A stretch of DNA of 20,019 nucleotides, from positions 1 to 20,019 of the forward strand of contig VBHI01000080.1 in the NCBI GenBank assembly GCA_005881495.1, written 5' to 3'. This stretch comes from Chloroflexota bacterium (GTDB lineage: Bacteria > Chloroflexota > Ktedonobacteria > Ktedonobacterales > Ktedonobacteraceae). Positions 1 through 7,260 of the stretch are shown here, piece by piece. The position numbers were made by a program, and so were the translations under genes. Positions within the stretch are counted from its first letter, which is position 1; every line of letters starts with the position of its first letter. The notes below the pieces were generated by a model, which did no database searches, was not told the DNA's origin, and was given only the letters and a program-made list of their open reading frames with translations.

Positions 1-60
1 TAAGAGCACCGACCTGAGCAACGGCACAACTCCCATCATCGCTTCACGCTAGTGAAGCGG

Positions 61-340
61 GTACCGTATATAGTAGGGTTGACCCTTGCGGTCAACCTGC
101 TACCTCTGCGGTCAACCTGCTACCTCTGCGGTCAACCTGCTACCTCACTCGGTCAACCTCGTACCCTTGCGGTCAACCTGCTACCTCTGCGGTCAACCTG
201 CTACCTCACTCGGTCAACCTCGTACCCTTGCGGTCAACCTGCTACCTCACTCGGTCAACCTGGCCCCTTGCGGTCAACCTCGGACCTCACTCCGTCAACC
301 TCGTACCTTAGGCTTGCCCCTTGCGGTCAACCTGCTACCT
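61..340. repeat. GGTCAACCT tandem array, 20-21 bp period
   Basis: Eleven exact copies of GGTCAACCT start at 90, 110, 130, 151, 171, 191, 212, 232, 253, 272 and 325, with one variant (CGTCAACCT) at 293. Spacing is 20 or 21 bp (once 19, and 32 after the variant), close to two helical turns. The filler between cores comes in a few recurring types: A (20 bp, ending CTCTGC), B (21 bp, ending CTCACTC) and C (20 bp, ending CCCTTGC). Their order is A A B C A B C B, then degenerate copies, so a 61 bp ABC super-unit is duplicated. The left edge carries GGTTGACC at 77-84, which pairs with the first core (90-97) across a 5-base loop. The whole leftmost 372 bases contain no credible gene; reading frames through them only encode the repeat. 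Confidence 0.93.
67..97 (-). promoter_or_regulatory. Repeat-borne promoter-like module, locus 1
   Basis: Read on the minus strand, the left edge of the array gives TTGACC (90-95), a 17-base spacer (73-89) and TATATA (67-72), a good sigma70-type match pointing left out of the window. An 8 bp inverted repeat (GGTTGACC 77-84 with GGTCAACC 90-97) fills most of the spacer and covers the -35. The same arrangement recurs at 10149-10179 and 10209-10239. Promoter activity is inferred from sequence only. Confidence 0.45.
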
Positions 341-372
341 ATTCGCACTAACTCCGTCATCCCCTAATCTGC

Positions 373-1665
373 CTACACGTACTTCATCTCCACAAATCGC
401 CCACGAAGAGCATCTACCTGTGACTTGACATCTTTTCCACGAATAGCGTCATGCATTAACTGGGCCAGTTCGCCCATCGCCCGCTCATCCATACCGAAAC
501 GGGTCATCTCGGGAACACCGATGCGTAAGCCCGACGGGTTGCGTGGATCAGCGTCTCCAGGCACCATGTTATAGTTCACGATAATATCGTTAGCCTCTAA
601 ACGTTTGGCAACCTCAACACCGCCACCCCAGGCAGAGACATTCACCGCAATCATATGGCTCCGGGTATAACCAAATTCACGTGCCTCGACTGGGGTACCC
701 AGTTCATCCAGGCTGCTACCAAGGGCCTGGGCGTTGCGTACAATTTGTATAGCATACTCACGACCGAACTGCTTCATTTCACGGGTGGCAACAAGCAAGG
801 CAGGCAAGGTGTTCAGGTGATGGTTACTTGAGGAGCCTGGGAAAACTCCTCGATCAGCAGCAGGCCAGAATTTCTTCTCGGACTCAGCATCCATATTACC
901 CAGAATGACGCCACGTTGTGGACCTGGAAAGGTTTTGTGCGTGCTACCAGTCATCCATGTTGCGCCCTCATGCAAGGGAGACTGAAACTGACCGCCCGCT
1001 ATCAACCCCAAAACATGAGCGCCGTCATAGAGCAGGGGAATGTCTTTCGTTTTGCAGTAGGCAGCAACCTCCTCGACCGGTTCAGGAAAGAGAAAGAGAC
1101 TTTTACCCATGACGACCAGTTGGGGAGAAACCGTGTCAATTACTTCAATCGTTTTTTTGGCGTCAATGTGATAATGATCAGCAGTTAATGGTAAATAATG
1201 CAAGTGAATCGAGTTTGGGCCACCTAGTTTCAAGGACTGACCGCGATTTTGAATACGGCGGCCAAATACACCAACTGCCCCATGGCTGATATGACCGCCT
1301 GCGTCGGTAGAGTTCGCAACAATGGTATCACCGCCGCGCAGCCATCCCAGAGCAATGGCCGTATTCGCCGCGTTGCCACTGATGGGACGAACTTCGGCTT
1401 GCTTGACACCAAAAAGTTCAATGATTTCATCCTGGGCCATGCGCTCAATCTGGTCAATATACCTTGTACCCTGGTAATAACGATTGACTTTGTCGCCCTC
1501 GTTTGGATGGCCCTCAGCGTAACGCCCCATAAAATCGGAATTCTGCACCCGCCGGACTGCTTCGCTGGGAGTATTCTCACTCGCAATCAGGTTGATGGTT
1601 TGCGTCTGCCGCCAGGTATTTTGCCGTGCTATGATCTTCTCAATATCGCTAATATCTACTGTCAT
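373..1665 (-). CDS. glyA: Serine hydroxymethyltransferase, archaeal-like divergent form
   Basis: This PLP enzyme interconverts serine and glycine while loading a one-carbon unit on tetrahydrofolate (or a related pterin) in the cytoplasm. Of 430 residues, the visible landmarks are LIASEN at 26-31, RYAEG at 48-52, VRPISG at 92-97, the PLP-binding DGAH at 214-217 and the Schiff-base lysine K244 in THKTFPGPQRG. The RYAEG region and SDF lead-in look more like archaeal SHMT than ordinary bacterial GlyA. About four extra residues (EGDK region, 56-59) lie before YYQG. Length is near the usual 410-430. The ATG has AGGGAG about 8 bases upstream. It diverges from the EF-G-like gene and is followed only by the repeat array. 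The pterin cofactor cannot be told from sequence, and a related aldolase-type activity is a lesser possibility. Confidence 0.88.
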   Translation of the reverse strand: MTVDISDIEKIIARQNTWRQTQTINLIASENTPSEAVRRVQNSDFMGRYAEGHPNEGDKVNRYYQGTRYIDQIERMAQDEIIELFGVKQAEVRPISGNAANTAIALGWLRGGDTIVANSTDAGGHISHGAVGVFGRRIQNRGQSLKLGGPNSIHLHYLPLTADHYHIDAKKTIEVIDTVSPQLVVMGKSLFLFPEPVEEVAAYCKTKDIPLLYDGAHVLGLIAGGQFQSPLHEGATWMTGSTHKTFPGPQRGVILGNMDAESEKKFWPAADRGVFPGSSSNHHLNTLPALLVATREMKQFGREYAIQIVRNAQALGSSLDELGTPVEAREFGYTRSHMIAVNVSAWGGGVEVAKRLEANDIIVNYNMVPGDADPRNPSGLRIGVPEMTRFGMDERAMGELAQLMHDAIRGKDVKSQVDALRGRFVEMKYV

Positions 1666-1708
1666 ATGTATCGCTCCCTTATGCTTTGGCTACTAAAATA
1701 TAGTATTC

Positions 1709-1737
1709 AGTATATCAGCAGAGAGAAGTCAGAACAA
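1709..1737 (-). promoter_or_regulatory. Promoter of the SHMT gene
   Basis: On the minus strand TTGTTC (1732-1737) and TATACT (1709-1714) are separated by 17 bases, with a TGA just before the -10 giving an extended -10 form. This puts the start of transcription about 35-40 bases upstream of the SHMT ATG. It lies back to back with the plus-strand promoter at 1758-1786. Confidence 0.65.
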
Positions 1738-1757
1738 TAGCAACTGAAAAATTACGG

Positions 1758-1786
1758 TTGAACAAACTGCCCAATGCTGCTATACT
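1758..1786 (+). promoter_or_regulatory. Promoter of the EF-G-like gene
   Basis: TTGAAC (1758-1763), a 17-base spacer and TATACT (1781-1786), with TGC directly before the -10 (extended -10). The predicted transcript starts near 1793, leaving an untranslated leader of about 160 bases before the ATG at 1952. Confidence 0.72.
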
Positions 1787-1867
1787 ACCTCTTACCGAAC
1801 TGGATGAGTGAATTGCAGCACAATCTTTTATCCTGGACCGAGACAACCACTGGTATTAGGAGCATTG

Positions 1868-1916
1868 GTGGTCTATAAGAGGCCGCTTCACCGTGTAGCC
1901 TGGTAGTATAGACCAC
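1868..1916 (+). promoter_or_regulatory. Leader hairpin upstream of the EF-G-like gene
   Basis: GTGGTCTATA (1868-1877) and TATAGACCAC (1907-1916) form a perfect 10 bp stem, with a possible AGGC/GCCT stem inside the 29-base loop. It ends 16 bases before the Shine-Dalgarno AGGAGG (1933-1938). The 5' arm can instead pair with ACCAC at about 1846-1850, so two exclusive folds are possible. There is no U-tract after it, so it is not a plain terminator. Confidence 0.5.
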
Positions 1917-1951
1917 TTCTGTATAGAAACTCAGGAGGATTACAAGGTTCT

Positions 1952-3922
1952 ATGAAGGTTTATAGGGCGGAACAAATTCGCAACGTGGCGTTGATTTCCC
2001 ACGTTGGAGCCGGTAAAACATCTCTCGTAGATGCGGCACTTTATGATAGCGGTGCCGTCACCCGGCAAGGCAAGGTAGATGAAGGTAGCTCAATCTCCGA
2101 CTACGATCCTGATGAATTGAAACGGCGCATGTCGCTGAATGCAAAAGCGCTGCCCGTTGAATGGAAGAATCACAAGATCAACTTCATTGACACTCCCGGC
2201 TATGCCGACTTCGTAGGTGAAGTGAAAGCAGGTCTGCGCGTAGCCGATGCTGCGCTCGTTGTAGTAACGGCAGAAAAAGGGGTTGAGGTCGGTACCGAAC
2301 TCACATGGCAATACGCCGATGAGCGCAACTTACCGCGCATCGTGCTTGTCAATAAACTGGATCGTGAAAACTCCTCATTTGATAACGCACTGAAATCGCT
2401 AAGGAATCAGTTTGGCGTCAAAGTTGTTCCTCTACAAATACCTATCGGCGAACAATCAGGCTTTAGGGGTGTTGTGGATCTCGTCACGCAAAAGGGTTTT
2501 ACCTTTGAAGGCGGCAACAAAGTACAGGAAGTCGCTATACCCGCTGAACTGAAAGAGAGTATCAGCAGGTATCGCGAGCAATTGATCGAATCTGCGGTCG
2601 AGAGTGACGATGAGATTATGGAGAAGTTCCTTGAGGGTGAGGAACTCAGCGACGAGGAAATCTTGTCTGTTGTCAATAAAGGCACACGCACCGGCCAGCT
2701 AGTACCAGTGTTATGTGGTTCAAGCAGCAAAAATACTGGTGTGCAGACGTTGCTCGACGCTATCGTCGATTACTTGCCCAGCGCCGCCGAGGCTTTGCCA
2801 GTGGATGCCGCAGCCTTTGACAATACCGTATCTATGTTCATCTTCAAGACCAGGGCTGATGAACGTATCGGCCAGCTGAATACACCTCGCGGCAAATTGC
2901 AGGAGCCGGCCACCGAGATACCTGCAGGCGACATCGGAGCAGTGGCTAAACTCACCAATACACATACTGGCGATACACTCGTCGGCAATAAAGAAATCAC
3001 TACGACCTTGGATCCAATCAATTTCCCTGAACCCTGCTTCACTGTAGCGGTCTTCCCTAAGAGCCAGGCTGACCTTGATAAAATGGGTAATGCTCTCAAC
3101 CGGGTCATTGAGGAGGACCGTACGTTGCGCGTTACCCGTGATCCCGATACAGCTGAAGTATTGCTGTCTGGTATGGGGGAATCACACCTCCAGATCGTAA
3201 TCGAAGGCATCAAACGCAAATACGGCGTTGACCTGGAGGTGCGTGACCAGCGTATCTCTTACCGTGAGACAATACGCAAAAAGGCGCGGGCAAACGGTCG
3301 CCATAAGCGACAAAGCGGTGGGCATGGACAATTTGGCGATGTTTGGCTGGAAATTGAACCTCTCCCAATGGGACCTGAGGAGACCTTCATCTTTGATGAT
3401 AAGATTGTTGGCGGCGTCGTACCAGGGCAGTATATTCCTGGTGTTGAAAAAGGGGTGCGCGAATCGCTCAAGCGCGGCTTCATTTCAGGCAATCCCATGC
3501 TCTACGTCAAAGTTGCACTGGTGGATGGTAAATATCACCCCGTAGACTCCTCAGCGCAATCTTTCGAAATCGCGGCATCGCTTGGCATGCAAGAAGCTGT
3601 GCCTATGGCAAGTCCGACAATCCTGGAACCTGTGATGACTGTAACTATCACAGTCCCTGAAAGCAATATGGGTGACGTGATGAGTGATATCAATACAAAG
3701 CGTGGACGCGTTCTCGGTATGTCCACCGTAGGCAATGGGATGCAACAAATCACCGCTAATGTGCCACAAGCCGAAATGCTGCACTACGCAACTGATTTAC
3801 GCTCAATCACACAGGGTCGCGGCTCTTTCAAAATGGAGTTTTACCAGTACGAAGAAGTTCCTGCTAACGTGCAACAGGAAATCATCGCACAGTATAAGAA
3901 GACGCAGGAAGCTAAAAAGTAG
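1952..3922 (+). CDS. Elongation factor G-like GTPase (FusA2/EF-G-2 type)
   Basis: A translational GTPase of the EF-G family, 656 residues, cytoplasmic, expected to act on the ribosome. GTPase motifs are the P-loop HVGAGKT (17-23), DTPG (80-83), NKLD (134-137) and CGSSSKN for G5. The switch I RGITI of true EF-G reads RRMSL (58-62), a feature of the FusA2-like group rather than of housekeeping EF-G. Domains III-V follow normally, including the RHKRQSGG-type stretch and domain IV GQFGDVW. Domain II looks shortened: FKTRAD runs straight into ERIGQL at residue 303/304, where relatives as I recall them have about 30 more residues. AGGAGG lies 13 bases before the ATG, somewhat far. No ribosomal genes flank it, which fits an accessory EF-G paralogue. 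The exact role of this subgroup is unclear. Confidence 0.9.
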   Translation: MKVYRAEQIRNVALISHVGAGKTSLVDAALYDSGAVTRQGKVDEGSSISDYDPDELKRRMSLNAKALPVEWKNHKINFIDTPGYADFVGEVKAGLRVADAALVVVTAEKGVEVGTELTWQYADERNLPRIVLVNKLDRENSSFDNALKSLRNQFGVKVVPLQIPIGEQSGFRGVVDLVTQKGFTFEGGNKVQEVAIPAELKESISRYREQLIESAVESDDEIMEKFLEGEELSDEEILSVVNKGTRTGQLVPVLCGSSSKNTGVQTLLDAIVDYLPSAAEALPVDAAAFDNTVSMFIFKTRADERIGQLNTPRGKLQEPATEIPAGDIGAVAKLTNTHTGDTLVGNKEITTTLDPINFPEPCFTVAVFPKSQADLDKMGNALNRVIEEDRTLRVTRDPDTAEVLLSGMGESHLQIVIEGIKRKYGVDLEVRDQRISYRETIRKKARANGRHKRQSGGHGQFGDVWLEIEPLPMGPEETFIFDDKIVGGVVPGQYIPGVEKGVRESLKRGFISGNPMLYVKVALVDGKYHPVDSSAQSFEIAASLGMQEAVPMASPTILEPVMTVTITVPESNMGDVMSDINTKRGRVLGMSTVGNGMQQITANVPQAEMLHYATDLRSITQGRGSFKMEFYQYEEVPANVQQEIIAQYKKTQEAKK

Positions 3923-3941
3923 TCATTAAAGTAGTCTTTAT

Positions 3942-3992
3942 GGAAAGGGTATTCCTTCTCACTGGTGGGAAAGAATACCCTTTCCGTTTTTT
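3942..3992 (+). terminator. Intrinsic terminator after the EF-G-like gene
   Basis: GGAAAGGGTATTC (3942-3954) pairs perfectly with GAATACCCTTTCC (3973-3985) over 13 bp, with an 18-base loop, followed directly by GTTTTTT. It lies 20 bases past the EF-G stop and 7 bases before the end of the convergent kinase gene. The minus side lacks a T-run, so it works mainly for the plus strand. Confidence 0.92.
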
Positions 3993-3998
3993 CAAACA

Positions 3999-4967
3999 TC
4001 ACAAAACCCCCTTAGAGGCTATTTCATGCATTTTATTCACCACATGATAAAGAACGATCAGTTGAGTGAGCGCCAGGGGATCGCTTTGGCGAAGCAGGTT
4101 ACCAACATAGAAAAGGCCTGACTGGCTTAGACGATCGGGACGCAGGTGGCTGGCGTTATCCATGTGTGCCCAGATCACATCTTCCAATTCACATGCTTTC
4201 TGATGGCTAATGTGGCCATCAATCTCCAGCACATCACGCAACTTCCCGGCATACTCCTGCTCCAGCAGTCGTAATGCTGGCCTGTCTCCATCCTTCGAGG
4301 CTTCAAGCACATCACTCAGATCGATTTTCGGGGCATCTTTCGCCTCAATAAGTCGAACATCCAGGTGAGCTAAATCGCGCGTACGATAATAGAGGCTCCC
4401 TCGCGAGAAGCGTATGATGATATCGGCAAATTGCTTCTGGGGCTGAATATAGAGGCGACTATCGCGACGGCGGATCGCCATCTGCTGGCGCACTTGCTCG
4501 ACGGTATAGCCACGTGAAGTACTGTCACGCATAATTTTCCACTGCTGTAGCAGTGCAGTTTCGGGGTCAAGATAGATATGAACGTGAGCCAGGTTGCGCA
4601 ATTCTTCGGTGTAAAGTGGGTGAAGTCCATGCACAATAATGATGTCAGCGGGTTGAAACTCTACAGGTTCGGCGAAGGTTCCAGTTTTATGATCGTAGAC
4701 AGGTTTTACGATAGACTCTCCCTGTACCAGGAGACGTATGTGTTCGGTCATTAAGGTGATGTTATTGGCGGCAGGATGCAGAGCAGTAATACCATTACGT
4801 AGGCGAGTAGCCCGGTCAAGTGTATGATAATCATCAAGACAGATATGCGCTACCCGTTCCTGACCGAAGACTCGCACCATCCCGTCGGTCAGAGTCGTTT
4901 TCCCTGAACCGCTATCACCACAGACCGCGACAATAAGAGGACTTTGTTTTCTTGTAAGACTTCCCAT
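3999..4967 (-). CDS. Phosphoribulokinase-like kinase, divergent
   Basis: A 322-residue P-loop kinase of the phosphoribulokinase/uridine kinase family. True PRK turns ribulose-5-phosphate into the RuBisCO substrate. Visible motifs: Walker A GDSGSGKTT (17-25), CLDDYHTLDRATR (43-55), the ANN of the DPRANN region (67-69), KPVYDHKTG (88-96), GLHPLY (114-119) and PQKQFADI near residue 175, all in the order of cyanobacterial PRK. Differences from PRK as I know it: DPRANN reads HPAANN, the Glu of EGLHPLY is His113, and the P-loop cysteine of thioredoxin-regulated PRK is Ser21. No Calvin-cycle gene is near, so the substrate is uncertain and a nucleoside or sugar-phosphate kinase is possible. An in-frame TAG six bases upstream fixes the ATG. 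No Shine-Dalgarno is visible, and a 12 bp palindrome sits in its place. Confidence 0.75.
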   Translation of the reverse strand: MGSLTRKQSPLIVAVCGDSGSGKTTLTDGMVRVFGQERVAHICLDDYHTLDRATRLRNGITALHPAANNITLMTEHIRLLVQGESIVKPVYDHKTGTFAEPVEFQPADIIIVHGLHPLYTEELRNLAHVHIYLDPETALLQQWKIMRDSTSRGYTVEQVRQQMAIRRRDSRLYIQPQKQFADIIIRFSRGSLYYRTRDLAHLDVRLIEAKDAPKIDLSDVLEASKDGDRPALRLLEQEYAGKLRDVLEIDGHISHQKACELEDVIWAHMDNASHLRPDRLSQSGLFYVGNLLRQSDPLALTQLIVLYHVVNKMHEIASKGVL

Positions 4968-4970
4968 GAA

Positions 4971-5000
4971 CTAAAGCTTTAGCAAATGCTCGGTATACCG
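4971..5000 (-). promoter_or_regulatory. Paired palindromes in front of the kinase gene
   Basis: CTAAAGCTTTAG (4971-4982) is a perfect 12 bp palindrome covering bases -4 to -15 of the kinase start. CGGTATACCG (4991-5000) is a perfect 10 bp palindrome containing a -10-like TATACC on the minus strand (4992-4997). No good -35 lies 17 bases further up. If this is the -10, the leader would be only about 18 bases. The operator role is inferred. Confidence 0.4.
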
Positions 5001-5077
5001 CATTCACTTGCCGCCTGCAGTGCCTCTGACGACGCTGTCCCATTGCAAGGCTTTTTCCCCTTTCTGAGTATCCACTC

Positions 5078-5127
5078 AAAAGCAAAGAGCATGAAAGAAT
5101 GCTACTCTTCACTCGCTCTTTGCTTTT
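5078..5127. other. Long inverted repeat in the spacer between divergent genes
   Basis: AAAAGCAAAGAGC (5078-5090) and GCTCTTTGCTTTT (5115-5127) form a perfect 13 bp stem with a 24-base loop. Both strands end the stem in TTTT, as a bidirectional terminator would, yet the flanking genes both read away from it. The rest of the 4968-5289 spacer holds the palindromes at 4971-5000 and, on the right, a weak promoter candidate (TTTTCA 5216-5221, 17 bases, TACAAT 5239-5244) for the methyltransferase gene. I see no riboswitch consensus and no small gene in it. Confidence 0.6.
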
Positions 5128-5289
5128 CCATGAAATACATTTTTTATTAGTATATCAGAGATAGGTTTCTTAGACCATAGCTAAGTTTGCTGTGATGCTG
5201 TTTGCCAGGGGTGACTTTTCATGAAGTTCCAAAAAGAGTACAATGAGAGAGAACGAAACGTTTGAATAGCTGGTGGGAGAAGATCTTTG

Positions 5290-7233
5290 ATGAAGAACCT
5301 GTTCCTTGAACAACTGCAGCAACACACTTTACTCTGCGATGGAGCCATGGGATCCCTTTTATATGCACGCGGGGTATCCTACGAACAGTGTTTCGATGCA
5401 CTCAACCTGACACAACCTGGACTCATTCAAAGCATCCATAATGAATATATTAACGCAGGTGCGCAGATCATTGAAACCAACACCTTTGGCGCAAACCGCG
5501 CGAAACTTGAAGCCTATAACCTGGGGGAGAGCGTCCGTGAGATCAATTTTCGTGCGGCAAAACTGGCTAGCGAGGCACGCGAGATATCAGGTCAGCCAGT
5601 ATTTATCGCTGGCGCTGTTGGGCCGAGTGGTCGCCCACTGCAGGCACCTGATGAACAGCGATTGAGTGAACTACGCACGATCTTCCGCGAACAAATCGAG
5701 GCGTTACTGATAGGCGGAGTCGAATTACTGATCCTGGAGACGTTTTCCAGCCTCCCGGAACTGCGACAGGCTGTACTTGCGGCACAAGAAGTTGGTGGTT
5801 TACCCATTGTTGCACAGATGAGTTTTTATGAAGACGGGCATACGCTCTCCGGGCAATCAGCAGCCAGAGTGGCCGCGGTTCTCAATGACCTGGGCGTTGA
5901 TGTGATGGGTGCCAATTGTAGCGTAGGACCAGCCGCTACACTTGATGTTTTACAAGAAATGATTGCGGCAGTGAAGCTTCACGATGAGCAGGCGCATAAG
6001 GGCTCCTATCTATTCTCGGCACAACCGAATGCAGGTCTACCAACGCGTATCGGTAATCGCTTCTTCTATATGGCTACACCCGATTATTTTGCGGATTATG
6101 CGCTGCGTTTCGCCAGAACTGGCGTCCAACTAATCGGGGGCTGCTGCGGCACCACACCACGTCATATTGCCGCAATGCGTAAGGCACTCGATGAGCATAA
6201 TGGAGTATCTACCCGGTACTCCAACGCTATCTCAACGGAGGCAGAAGAGGCAAGACCTGTTGAGATTACCACAGTCAAAGCATCTATTACAGCACTGATC
6301 GAAGAGGAAATCCTGTTACCCCAGCAAGGCAGCATGACACGACTACAAGAAAAATTGGCCGCCCGCGAGTTTGTCGTGAGCGTAGAGCTTGATCCGCCAA
6401 AGGGGTTAAACCCATCAAAAATCATGGAGGGAGCGGTATTGCTGCAAAAAGCGGGGGTTGACTGCATCAATATTGCCGATAGCCCGATGGCGCGCGTACG
6501 CATGGGTTGTATTGCCCTTGCACGCTTGCTCCAGGATCATCTTGGTTTAGAGACAATTATCCACTTTACCACGCGAGACCGCAATTTGATGGCACTGCAA
6601 TCTGAACTGTTGGGCGCCCACGCACTTGGCATACGCAATATCCTGGCGCTGACGGGCGATCCATTGCGACTGGGTGATTACCCAAACACAACGGGCGTGT
6701 GGGATGTAGATTCAATCGGGTTGATACGGGTGCTACGGAGCATGAACGAGGGGCACGATGCAGCAGGGTCGTCCATAGGAGCACAGGCCTCTTTCCATAT
6801 TGGCACGGCACTCAATTTAAACGAGACCGACGAGGAATTTGAGAGCGAAATAGAAAAATACTTGAGCAAGATAGAGGCGGGAGCACACTTTATCATGACC
6901 CAGCCCATCTATGAGCTAACGCCCCTGGTACGTTTTCTGGAACGTGTGGGACAGCCTCCTATTCCATTGATCCTCGGCTGTATTCCATTACATAGTTCAC
7001 GCCACGCCGAATACCTGCACAATGAGGTGCCCGGTATAACCATTCCTGATGATGTGCGCCAGCGAATGCGCATGGCAGGTGAACACGGACATGAAGAAGG
7101 GCTAAAGCTGGCACAGGAACTGCTGAATGTAGCGCGTAGCATGGTACAGGGAGTTTACCTCATGCCATCATATGGACGCTATGACGTGGTGAGCACCCTC
7201 GCACAAATGTTGCAAATGCAGCCGACCTCCTGA
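5290..7233 (+). CDS. yitJ: Bifunctional homocysteine S-methyltransferase / 5,10-methylenetetrahydrofolate reductase
   Basis: A 647-residue fusion with the architecture of Bacillus YitJ. The N-terminal half (about 1-310) is a zinc homocysteine methyltransferase barrel: DGAMGS at 17-22, ETNTFGANR, GANCSVGP with C210, and GGCCGT with C285 and C286. These three cysteines are the expected zinc ligands. The C-terminal half (about 350-640) is a MetF-type reductase: VSVELDPPKG, then HFTTRDRN, LALTGDP and FIMTQPIYE, the FAD and folate pocket motifs. It would make methyl-THF and methylate homocysteine to methionine in the cytoplasm. A TTG at 5287 directly precedes the ATG; the ATG is preferred, with GGGAGA at 5275-5280 nine bases upstream. 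The SHMT gene about 3.6 kb to the left supplies the reductase substrate. It converges with the DUF255 gene, 27 bases apart. The methyl donor of the first half is not determined. Confidence 0.92.
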   Translation: MKNLFLEQLQQHTLLCDGAMGSLLYARGVSYEQCFDALNLTQPGLIQSIHNEYINAGAQIIETNTFGANRAKLEAYNLGESVREINFRAAKLASEAREISGQPVFIAGAVGPSGRPLQAPDEQRLSELRTIFREQIEALLIGGVELLILETFSSLPELRQAVLAAQEVGGLPIVAQMSFYEDGHTLSGQSAARVAAVLNDLGVDVMGANCSVGPAATLDVLQEMIAAVKLHDEQAHKGSYLFSAQPNAGLPTRIGNRFFYMATPDYFADYALRFARTGVQLIGGCCGTTPRHIAAMRKALDEHNGVSTRYSNAISTEAEEARPVEITTVKASITALIEEEILLPQQGSMTRLQEKLAAREFVVSVELDPPKGLNPSKIMEGAVLLQKAGVDCINIADSPMARVRMGCIALARLLQDHLGLETIIHFTTRDRNLMALQSELLGAHALGIRNILALTGDPLRLGDYPNTTGVWDVDSIGLIRVLRSMNEGHDAAGSSIGAQASFHIGTALNLNETDEEFESEIEKYLSKIEAGAHFIMTQPIYELTPLVRFLERVGQPPIPLILGCIPLHSSRHAEYLHNEVPGITIPDDVRQRMRMAGEHGHEEGLKLAQELLNVARSMVQGVYLMPSYGRYDVVSTLAQMLQMQPTS

Positions 7234-7260
7234 GGAAGGGCAGGTTCAGCAAAGGACGCC

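Noticed and set aside
90..333. CRISPR array
   Set aside because: The repeat core is 9 bases, period 20-21, and the filler is itself repeated; there are no unique spacers and no cas genes.
52..367. Open frames of 90-100 residues through the left repeat array
   Set aside because: They only translate the 20-21 bp repeat in different frames (STCYL and CGQPATS units), lack a ribosome site and any family resemblance.
1249..1740. 163-residue plus-strand frame opposite the SHMT gene
   Set aside because: It is the shadow of conserved SHMT coding sequence, and crosses the divergent promoter region.
5140..5289. SAM or cobalamin riboswitch before the methionine fusion gene
   Set aside because: No stretch matches the conserved cores that I know of these riboswitches; only a weak promoter and ribosome site are seen.
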